Assembly: GCA_026874595.1 (NCBI GenBank)
Contig: CM049306.1
Location: forward strand, 75,267,642-75,331,641
Source: Sipunculus nudus
Taxonomy: Eukaryota; Annelida; Sipuncula; Golfingiida; Sipunculidae
Length of the DNA stretch: 64,000 bases
Direction: 5' to 3'
This document shows positions 28,801-40,800 of this stretch, piece after piece (positions within the stretch are counted from its first letter, which is position 1; each line of letters begins with the position of its first letter). A model generated the notes under the pieces. That model made no database searches, was not told where the DNA came from, and worked only from the letters and a program-made list of their open reading frames with translations. A program made the translations under genes and the position numbers.

Positions 28801-31800
28801 GCTAAGTGGCTACAAAAATCTTCTTCTCAAAAACCTATGGGCCAAATTCTTAAATCTCACACATTAATTATCCTTAGATGTTGATAATTCAAGTTTATTC
28901 AAATGGTTTTGATTCAATAAATTTTGGCTGAGTTATGGGAAGCTGAACTTTGCCATTTTGTTGTATTTTCCCCATATGAGTTATAAACCTACAAAACGTT
29001 TTTCGACTGATGATGATACTGAGGCCAGTTTGTTTAATATTTTGCAAGAATAATTCCCTGAATCATTCTTATAATAATTGTCCTTTATGGTTCCAAAAAA
29101 TGAATTTGGCTGAATTATAAAGATTGAATTGAGTCATTTTACCAAATATGTTAGCTGTGTGAAGCAGATACATCTAGCCTAGCACCAGTTTATCAGCATC
29201 CATTACATCATGCCTCTAGATTTAGATTTCAGGTTATCTATGGAAAATATTGACAAAAATGTTTTTAAAAGCTTTTAAAAAATGTAGATTTATGATATTA
29301 CATATCATCTGTACACTAACTCATAATTTCTCAGGAATAGCAGGAGCTACCATCCCCAAATGTTATGCAATTATCTGTCACATATCAAATGTTGATGGAT
29401 TCATCTTATTTTTGCTATCTGCATTTACTTAGATTTTACAAGGAAAAGCTTAAAAAAACTTGTAAAAGTCTTCTTCTTGTAAACAGTCCAGCCAAATTGT
29501 CCAAATTTTACAGAAATGATCCCAGAGGCGAGCCCTCTCAATTTTGTTCAAATGGTTTGTGTTGGATAAATTTTAGCAGAGTTACATAACAGGCCAAGAT
29601 TGTGTACGTTTCTTGAATAGGTTGAGAAACTGCCAACTGTTTCAGATTTGGCAACAGATCAAGAGTTCATTCAGTGCAGCCAAATATAGGTCAACAGTTC
29701 AGTCAGTGCAGCCAAGCACAAGGCATGTGATCACCTCATGGGCAGCATGTGATCATCTCATGGGTAGCATGTGATCACCTCACGAGTTCATGTGATCACC
29801 TCATGGGTGTCATGCCCCTCAGGGCTGCATATGGAGCCAATCTGTGAGCTTATGCAATTGTGTGGCTACTATTTCAGATTTGGCAATAGGCAAAAGGTCA
29901 GCCTGGATTTATTTATAGCTTTGGCAGACTGCCAACTGTTTCAGATTATGCAACAGGTCAAGAGTTCACTCAGTGCAGACAGGTACAGGTCTTAATTCAC
30001 TGTCTAGCCAGGTGCAGGTCAAGAGTTCACTCAGTGCAGTAGCCTGAGCCAGTAATTTGTCACAGTACACTCGGAGCAACAGCCTTTCTCACCTAAGTTT
30101 GATGTATTGGCCTGATATTCTGACCTGTCTATGTGTTTTTATGGCTTTCTCGTTCACAAGACAGGTGTCGCCATCTACAATGACTTTTGCAAAGTGTATT
30201 TGCCTGCTTAATTCTACAGAAGAATTTGATATATCAGCCTGAAATTGGGCATATGTGTACATATCAAATAGCTTTGTTGTATACAAGACTGGTGGTGCCA
30301 CCTACAATAATTTTTGTGTTGTGTGCACCCATGCCAGAATTTCAGCAGTGATGTTTGTGTATTGTTTCTTGTTCAAAATGTTTAGTACTTGCATTGTTCA
30401 TATATATGAAAAGTAGTGGTTCAGCACTGAAGCGTTATACCTGGTGTATATCCATATGCACAGGTTCGCATTAGGCCTGTAGGCCTTGTTAGAATTGTGA
30501 TCCCTGCAGTTTTGTCAATTAATTATAATATCTCTGCTTGCAACACACAACTTATTGCAAGAATACAGGTTTTATGTATTGGTGGTGTCTTCAACCACCT
30601 GTGTTCTTATGTTTTTATAAATAACTCTTTATAAAAAGTAAATGAGATACGGAATCTTGGTGGGAATATGGTGAAATTGATACCTCCTCCATCCCATAGG
30701 TTTTGGAATTTATCTAAAAAAATACATGGCCCATCATTTGAGCCTACTAAAAAAATTGTGGTGAACATTTTTGTACTATCCTGTAGATTGTTAAATAAAT
30801 GACATGTCATATTTTTTACTTGTTAAATATTTCAGTTTTTCATTGAAATGATTCTTGTATGTTTAAGCATTGGTTACATTTTCTTATGATAAATGAACCA
30901 TGCCTGAATTTACTTGTAGCTGGACAGATGGGAACCAGTTACCATGTAAAGCCAGGGTGTGTGTCTCAGGTAGGAATTTATTAATAATTTTTGTTAACAA
31001 AAAAAAAAACAAAAGATCACATATTGCCCATTTTAGCTCAGCTGACTATAAGTCCTCTGAGCTATAGTCGTCCGTTCGTCCGTCTGTCCGTCCGTCCGTC
31101 CGTAGATGTGGCACGTTTTGAAACTGTAAGACCTAGGAATCCAAAATTTGGCATAATGTTAGATGTCCCCAAGATCTCCTACCAAGCCGAAAACTGGGTC
31201 TTTGCGACTTTGTTCCTTTGAGAAATTAAGGAAAAACCTCAATTTTTTATTAAAAACCTATTTTCACACTTCAGGACTGCCTAATATCAAAACCACTCAT
31301 CTGTTTTTCCTCATATTTACCATAAATAATCCTCTATATAGTTTTCATGTACATGCCAGAAATTAGGTCTGTATTATATAATTTAAAAAAGTTATGGGCC
31401 CAAACATAATGCATTTCGTAAATAATCAGGAAAGAAATTTGATCACTTAACACAAAACTTGTTAAAGCTAAGCACTTTTTTTCCCGTAATATTACTTTTA
31501 TTAATCAAAATAAAATCGTATACCCAAAATTAGATCAAAATCTTTTAAAATTTTTAAAATATTAGCAAAAATAAAAAATTGGTACCTTAAATTTTGCTCA
31601 ATTTTGTCCATGGCACGTTTCTTTCCTGTAACTGCTGTGGATTTAATTTTCATGTTTTTGTTAGCATTTCAACTGTTAACACCAAAAATTTGAAACCAGT
31701 TGATCAAAAACTAGATTTTATTCAAGTTTTCAAGCACCATGTCACATATTGTTTACATCAAGCTTGTGTTACGCAGTTTGCTAGAGCTCAGCTCCTGAGC

Positions 31801-34800
31801 TTCAGCTCTAAGTTACTTAAATTTGGCATACAGTTAGATGTCTCCAAAATCCCCTATCATGCCAAGAATTTGGTCACTAGGACTTAATTCCTTCGAGATA
31901 TTAATGAAAAATTTCATTTTCCATTAAAAACCCATTGTACCACTTTAAGACTGCCTAATATCAAAACCACTGATCTGACTTTGATCATATGTAATATACA
32001 TATTTTTCTATACATTTGCTATGCACATACCAGAAATGATGTCAGTAATGGTATTTTTTTTTAAGTTATGGGCCCAAACATAATGCACTTTTTAAAAAAT
32101 CAAGAACTATATTTACTCACCTAAGATGAGAATTGCTGAAGCTGGAGACTTTTTTTCAGGAATATAACATTATTTAATCAAGATTCAATTGTTTACCCAA
32201 AATTAGATCTGAATTTTGCAAATTTTTCAAGTTATTAGCATAAATAAAAAATCAATAATTTAAATTTTGTCCAACTTTGGCAATGGCACATTTTTTCCTT
32301 GTTAGCACTGTTGATTTTATTTTCACAGCATATATACATGTAAGGATTTAATCTTTTAAAATCTGAAATTTCAAAGGAATTGATTGAAAAGAGTAGCTTT
32401 TATTCAAGTTTTCATACACCATGTCAAGTGTTGTTTACATCTAGCCTACCTAGTAGTACAGCCTTCACTTGCATTATGTAACCCACCCCAGGCAACTTGC
32501 CTTGGCTCAGCTTGGCCACTACTAGCAGGATTCCCCTTTGCCCTGCACACCCCCCCCCCCCCCCCAGATGGTGCTTTAACTAGATAAATGTTATAATTAT
32601 CTGTATTTCATTTTATTCTTGGCTATGCAATGCTACATTTTAGATTTTGTATTTACCACCAGGGTTGCAATGATTAAAGTGCACATTTAATTGTGTCCAC
32701 AAAGTGGTGTATTGCTATGAAAGTGTGGATGTTCATCAGATAAGTAATTCCTTACTTGAGAAGAGTAAAAACTTCACCAGGTGTGAAATTGACTATTAAT
32801 TCCAGTTATAAATTATAGCTTAGATTGTAATAAGCATAATGATATTTTTTGTCCCTCATTCAACCTACAGTGTGTATACTTTATTTGAAAAGATGTTTTT
32901 ATGTTACCAAATTTACAGAAGCTTATTTTATTTTGGTGAATAAGATTAAGCATGTACTGAAAACTCCAATGTGCAAAACTTTTTAATAGTGATTCAAGGA
33001 ATAATCTTGTAGATGCCATGTTGTGGCATTATTTTCTTTTAAATTCAGTTTAAGCATTTGTGATTTAAAAATAATAAAATATATGTGTATGCATTATTTG
33101 ACCCAATATGAGCTACACTCTGGATATATAATGATTGCACCTTAAAATTTTAATATTTTAACTTATATTTTCAGTGTTTTCAATACAAATTTATAAAACT
33201 TGTTAATAAAAAAAAATTAATCAGATAAAAACTATTTTAATGGAAAAAGTGGATATGCTTAAATAATAGGCTTATATATAAACTTAAATGCATTATTCCC
33301 TTGAAAGTGAAATAAAGGTATCAGTCCATTCTGTCCACTGGCCTGTCCATCTGTAAATTTTTCATATGCATCACAGTATCTCAAAACTTTTACTGTTTTT
33401 CTTCATGACAGTCTTGTCAGAGTATTAGTTTGCAATCATATATTTAGAACTTTACTATAACCAAATAGGAGAGCCTCTTTCCTCTTAGCTTCTCACATGC
33501 TTATATAAATGAAAAACATTAAAATAGAATATTTTGCATTTGCAGAAATTTCAAAGTTAAGCTGAGTGCCGTGACCCATGGGTTCCTTGTTTTAACCCTT
33601 TTATGAAATCCAGAATGACATCAATAATTATTTAACCCCTCTATTACTATGTGTTTAGAGGTAAAGATAAATAAATAACAAGTAAATCTGCAAACAGGCA
33701 AACTGAATACACAACTTTTCTGTTACACATATGGAGACTTGGTTGAAAATTATCATTGTTTGTCAGGATATTACCGGTATACACATTTAAGAACAGTGAA
33801 AACTGTGTACTTAATAGTTCTAAGTACTGGTAATATATATACAATCATTTGTTCATTGTTAAATGTGCCCTGTTTGCATCCAATTTACATTTTTACTGCA
33901 AATTACGCAATGACCAAGTTTGTGCTTGTACACATCTGGAATGTGTAACCGTACTAATACAGTTATCAGCACAGAATTACGTTTAAGCTTCCATGCCATA
34001 ATTGGTTCAAGTTCCTACTTTTGCTTTCATTGAAAGTAAAGCTGAATATATTGAAAAGTATCTACAGTTTGTACACCTTTCTGATAAGATAACAGTCTTA
34101 CATGAATTGAAATATTTATTAATACATCTTTGATCTTAACTATACTGATCAAGAGGGTGTACTTAAAGATATCAGACTTGTTTCTATTTGTCAGTGATAT
34201 GAATTGATTATTTAAAATATTTGTAATTGAGAAAAAGACACAGGTCCAAAGCTTCAACTGATATGAAAAGTTAAGTAGTGTTGTATTTATATTGCCCCCC
34301 TAATAATGATTCTTATGTATGACAGCCTAGTAAATGGTTAAATATCAAATCTTAACAACAAGGCAAGGCTGTTGGCAGATAGTTAGCTTATAAACAAACC
34401 ATATAACTCTGTCAGTGTTATGTAATTTTGGACTAAGGCCCAAGTGGAAATAAGCCAGAAACCATGCTTTCTCCAAAAAAAGGCAATTTCTGTTTTCTTT
34501 ATCATGTATAGGGGGGGGGGGGGCTGGGGTAATTTTCATCTCATGTGATGACACATATTGTGAGCAGAAAGATTCAATTCAGATAATCCACGTGAAACTG
34601 AATTAAAAATACAGATGATACAACTGTTTCAACAATCAGGTAAACATTGAATAATTAGTATGCAGACTCACAGGGCGCTTGTGCTTGTACAAACAATGAC
34701 ATGTACCTACAAATACGTACTCACTGCTCAGGTTTCCTGGCTAAATGCAATTCATCGGCAGTTTACACATTGGCTAGGAATTCAGAAAGCTCTCTGTTGA

Positions 34801-37800
34801 ATTAAGAGATAAAACGTCTGCTTTTTCTCAAAAGGTTTTTGCCAGAGTTGCATTTGGGTTGTCAGCGTGATATGTAATAGCAGGTGTCATGTCAAACTTT
34901 ATTTAGCTTGGAGCATAATGACATCTGTTGTGGATGCCAGTAATGTGGGACACTGGTTTTGGATTTCACACAAAACAGTATTTGTTACATCATGACAAAT
35001 TAACATGCTAAGAATATTATGGCGTATTTTTTAGTTAATTAGTTCAAGAAGTATTGCATGGGACATTTATAGAATGACTGAATACTTGTTTAACATTTTT
35101 ATGGTATATGGATATAAATATTCAGCCTGCATTGTGTCTCTTATTTATTCACCTGTTGCAGTGATCCCCCTTCTTTTTCCTTAGAGAAAAAACACACACA
35201 TATATACATACTTGCATGTAAAACCTGAGGCACTACTTTGTGCAGATGGCTAAATTAAAGTAAAAATATGTATATTTTGAAATATTAAAATAAGTATCTG
35301 AAGTTTCCAGTGTATATAGATCAGCAAGTTCATTAAGTGAAGTAGATGTCAATTTTTAACATTGCTTGGTTCATGCTATAAATGATCCTGATTCAGTAAA
35401 GTTAATTTCATATGCATGTATTGTGTATGATGGATTGAAGTACAGTAGAACATCATTTGTCCAAAAGCTCTAGGATTTGGTCGGATAAATGATCATTCGG
35501 ATAAATGATTTCACAGGATTTACTGTGATCACCAGGAAGCAGAAGTTATCATACACACACAGAAGTTTTCAACAATTTAATCAGTGCATTATGTGATATA
35601 CATCAGAACTTCTGCTAATTGGCCATTAAAAATAAATCTATATCACTGATCCCTGGTCATTCCTGTAAATTTGCTTGGAATATAATGATCTTTAATACCA
35701 ACTTTTTGGACCCGTTCATTGTCTGGATTTTTAATAGGTGAACAAATTTTGGTTTTCAGTGAAATGATTTTACAGATAAACTGTGTTAAGATAAATGATG
35801 CTCTACTCTGTTATCCATACATATTAATTTGGATATCAATAAGGCAGAGTAATGAAAGTACCTCATATGTGCATCATTTTTGTAATGAATATTAGTAAAA
35901 ACTTCTGTGCATATTAAAGGAAAACATTAACAATCATAATATTAATCTGTTTCAGACCTGAGGGTGCCACTGATGTGGAGAGATACAGATCATTTCAAAA
36001 ATAAAGGAGGTATGGAACCAGTCTGTTTTTCGACCCAGACACCTACATCACAATTTGTATAGTGACATGGCCTGGTATTATATTTTGCTGTTTACATTAA
36101 ATTGTGGGATACCTCGGACCATAGTAATCAAATAGGATTTGTGATCATTCTCTTGTCTGGTGTGAGTATCCAAGCCAGTAAAAAAATCCCATGATTCCAG
36201 ACTGTTTGAGATAGTGTTTGTATGCTAAGATAAGGGCCAAATATGCCTTTAGTCCTCAAGATACAAATGATGCTTAAAAAAATGTTAAAAATTTAAAGTG
36301 TCTTTTTCTTTGCATATGATTGTATTAAATAATCTGAACAGGTACTTCAATTATATTATTTTCTGTTTTTGGTTAATAATGGCAGTAAATTGAACACAAT
36401 CATGCTGCAAAGAAGTTAACTTTTTCATACTCTTTTAACTTGAGTTGTTTAGGTAGCATTTGGATTGAATACCCAGAACCCCTGGAGAGGTACTTTTCAT
36501 GGTCATTGCCCCCAGACTATGCATTCTTCTTCAGAAGTGTCACATTTACTGATCATGGCAGTTTCAGGTTTACAACTTACATAGGACCCCTGCTGTTATC
36601 AACCAACCATTAGTTCTGCCCTGTACTCTGGTGCATGTCCTATAAGTATATGGTTGATTCTATTATTTTTGCACTTGTAGCATGTGTGGGTGCAGGGAGG
36701 GTATTCTTCTGGAAACCTTCAATAAACTAGAAATCTGCATTCTAATGCATGCATGCCTCCGCCGTGGGGGAGGGAGGTCCCCCTTGTTCAGTGCTCCAAG
36801 AACTGTGTTTGCATTCACTCATTCAGCCCACATCCCCAAATTAAGCTGTGCATAAGTGACTTTACATTTGTGAATATTCATTGATGACATTCTTGAATCC
36901 AGATCATGTGACAGATCCACATCAAATATATAATCAATTCTTCATTGGGCCTTCACCGAAATGCCCTAAAAATTTCATGAGATTCCAAGAGATTGCTTGA
37001 GTTATGTTGTGGAAAAACAGTTACACACACATAAGCACACACACAAACAGTGATGAAAGCATACCCTCTGGGCAGAGGCAAATTTGATATTGTAGGGGGG
37101 TGAGTCAAGAAAAGATCATGGCATATAGTATATATATAGGGTAATACAAGGGTATTAGATATGAGCAGTTTAAACTTTAAGATGCATTGAGTCTTTGGTC
37201 ATAAAATATAATTTGGCATAAAGCTTTGATATGTTCCTTAAAGATATTTTTGGATACAGGGTAATTACACATTTGTCTCTGACAGAGACAGCTAATAAAC
37301 AGCTAATTTCCAAGGTGGCTACCCTTCACATACCTTGGGCCTTCTTTATGATATACATATGTCATTCTTTGTACAATTCCAGTGCACCAGATTTGAAGTT
37401 CGAGCACATGAGTAATCAGTGCAAATCAACAATTTCCACTTTTAATTCAATACTCTGTATATATTTTTATATTAATGTACAATAGGAAAGGAAGGTTGTT
37501 CTTCTTGACAGAAACAATACAGAGCTGTTTATTTGCCCTGACAGATTACCGTCGGTATGCAGTGTTCTGTGTATGGAAGCTTGGTACAGAGGTTTATGAT
37601 ACCACCCTCATCAAAGATGTGGACCGGAGCATGACAGACCTCTACTTCAAGGATGTGTTTGTGTTGTAAGTTTTGTCATATTTGTTAAATTAGCAGCAGC
37701 TGAGCAGCTCAGCCACAGCCACACATACACATCTCAGTCAGCCCACTAGGCTGAGTATTGAGTAGTAGCTACTCTGATAGAGCTGTAATGATTCACCAGT

Positions 37801-40800
37801 GCCCTGATGCATCACGATACAATGTCAGATATGGTATTGGTATCATCAAATGGCCTTGTATCAGTACCTTGATGATTTATCATCAAACGGAAAACAACTT
37901 CCCATAAAATTCTTTAGGCATCGTATACCAGTTTGTATATTACTAATAATATTTGTATCTTCAATCAGCAAAAATATAATGTAATATGATGTCTAGTATC
38001 TTAATGGTATCTTCAAATACCTTGGTATCAATACATGGATCTTTTGTTATCAAATAGAACATCCTTTATTTTCATCAATATTCTGTTGATAGTGTATATA
38101 CTTGCCAGATGAGAAGTCATGAAACACAGATATAAACTATGTTCAAATGCATATGACTATTATATAAGTATCATATGATTAAAGCAACCTTTTTCAGTAT
38201 ATAAGGACCCAATGTATAACATAAGGATGTCAGTAATAGTAGATTGGTGTTTCTGGTCAACCCACCTATAAATATGTTGGCACCAGTCTGTTTATAGCAG
38301 GGCCAAGTCTATTGATCTTGCTTACATGAAGGATGCTGCCTGTGACCAGAGTGAATCTCTCAGATCTTATCAAGTTTCAGTCAACAGGGTCATATGATAA
38401 ATCATGTGCTATGGCAGGAATTCATATTTTTGGGTTTATTGGGTTTCTTCTGTAGGAATACTTTTACAAAGTGTTCCAGGATTAACCTTACTGTAAATGT
38501 TAAAATTTGATATTTTGCTCATGAGTTGACCAGTAAGTTCAGTATAAACACTTGAACCAAAGGATTTCTTGAGTTCCTGCTGCTGACTTTGTGATGACAG
38601 GTTATAGCCCAGATGCATGTGACAAATTATGAAATAATTAATTTCCAAATAATATGATGTTTTTGAAAATTTGTTCCAAGTATGCCTTTCTACTATTCCC
38701 AAGTTATTTATGCCACTTAACAAAATCCTACTTTTACACAGACATTCATGCTTTCTAGTATTAAAATACAATATGAGTACTAAGTCTCAGACATTTACTC
38801 ATATTTCCTTGTGCCTGTGCTAATGAAATTTGATGTACCTGACAAGAATAATAAGTTTGTAAAGGAGTCATTGTTTCAGTAAGAAAATTCTCATGTTTCC
38901 ATTTGACTTTCCTTTGATTTATGCTTTATTTGTCAAGTAGTGAACAAGCAATTTCAGTTATCAGTGCCATCTACTGGTAAATATCCTGATGTTTTTGCTC
39001 TTTTCAGTAACAATGTGAGTCATGACTTTGAGTGTCAGTTGGAGGTATACTGTCACAAGCTGTTTGATGATGTGTCCATTGCAAGCACCCCAAAGCGCTT
39101 CCGCAAGAAAATCAATGACCTGTCCACATCTTTTGGCCGCAGTGTTGGCAAGAGGCTGTCGGGACTGGTGAGTATGAAGGATCACTGCTATCCTTTGATA
39201 AAGCTAATGTAAACTTACAAGTTTCTCTGTGATATTTTAAAAGATAGGATGAATCCTGTATGTCATAAGAAAAAAGGTTCAGAGGAAACTTCCCTTTTAA
39301 ACAAAGTAGGATGAAGCATAGTGGTGGAGATTTTGGACTGAGATGAGTAAGATCCCCTGTTTGAAACCTGCCTGTGCCTCAAAGGCTTAATTGTGAAATC
39401 TCCAAAGAAATCTCAGAGATTTACCCTTGAGTCTTAGCAACAGGAATTCCTAGCCTGATGCATGAGAAACCTGAGGGCTAACATATATAGGCAAAATAAT
39501 AAGGTATGGTTCTCAGGCACCGCCCGCATCAATTTTAACCCTCCATATCAACAATTTTTAGTATTGCTTTTTTATCTGTTTAGAAAAAATATGTTATTAA
39601 CAAGCTTTTACCTGATCATATGACATTTTTATCAAAACATACAAAAAAGGATATAAAAAAAAAAGATTTCTGAAAGAAAGTGCCTGAGAACCATATCTTT
39701 TTTTTGCCTAATCTTTATTGTATGGTAACATTCGTTCTCCATGCCATCAACAGGTCTTTAGCATATCCTTTAAAAGATAGATAATTAAACAAATCTGTCT
39801 ATTTCTTGAAATATTTCAAAATAAAGTCTGCAGCAATGAAGACCATGAATCATTACTTTACCATGATAGATTTAACAATTATTAACTTACTAGACATTTG
39901 TCTTTTTCTCTTAAATGTTGCATCTTAAATCTTAGTCATAAAAATGAACAAATCTAAAATGTGATGGGAGATGTCAGTTCTTATGGTTTAACAGAATTGG
40001 TTTTGTCTGTGTTTTCAGAAAGAGGATACAGATATCATGGCAAACATGGTCATGTAAGTATTTACATTGGTTTGTTTCTGTTATTTTTCTTCAAGCATTT
40101 AAAAAAGGAGAAAAGAAAATATGTCAGGACACAAAGTTGATTAATTTAACAAACCAACAATAAATGTTTATATTTGGTGTTGTCCTGAGAATTTAAGTTC
40201 TTGTGTAGCAATTTAAATGATCAAATATTCATTCATTTGACAAGGTAAGATGCAAACATGTATCACACCTTCAGTGCATAACATGTTTTCCTATCAGCAA
40301 ACTTGTAGAGTCTGGTGAATTTAGGAGTCTCTGAAATATGCCCACTAATATATGAAACACATCAAAACCATATATATTTTGACATCATGCCCATTGATAT
40401 CACCCAGTCTTAGTCATTTTCCATACTTTTGAAAATTAGGATGCCATTCTATATTTTGAAACTGGGATTATATGATTATTTATCAATGATTTATTAAGCA
40501 GTTAATAAATGACTGCCGCTCCTAGGACAGATTTATGATATGTGGATCTCTTTTTATTCTGTTTCTTTTATTTCCAGAGGTCCCAAGTATGAGCAGGTAG
40601 CCCACGCGACACTGAAGTTAACGGACATTCGGGATGCTGTGTCCTCCTTTGATCTTGTCATGAATTCCACTACCTCTTCTTCCACAGGTGAGAATTTTGC
40701 CTCCAGGTACACGTTCATTAAGCAGATTATTTTCATTTGATACAGGCATGATAAGTGTTAACAATGCATTTTTCAGATGATTGGTTTATGATGCCTTTTT

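Larger units (their letters stand above)
26848..30919 (+). other. RTKN: rhotekin intron 2 (4.1 kb), mostly repeat
   Basis: The intron holds a complex repeat from about 28060 to 30310, described separately. A possible decayed hAT-like unit lies near 27030-27500 (left 'AAGGTTGGGATGATAA', right 'TTGTTGTCACAACCC'). No exon was recognised. Confidence 0.6.
30970..35955 (+). other. RTKN: rhotekin intron 3 (5.0 kb)
   Basis: It contains two about 675-bp diverged units (31035-32480) immediately after exon 3, and a pogo-like MITE just before exon 4. The middle (32600-35440) is AT-rich with a G run at about 34511 and nothing recognised. Confidence 0.65.
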
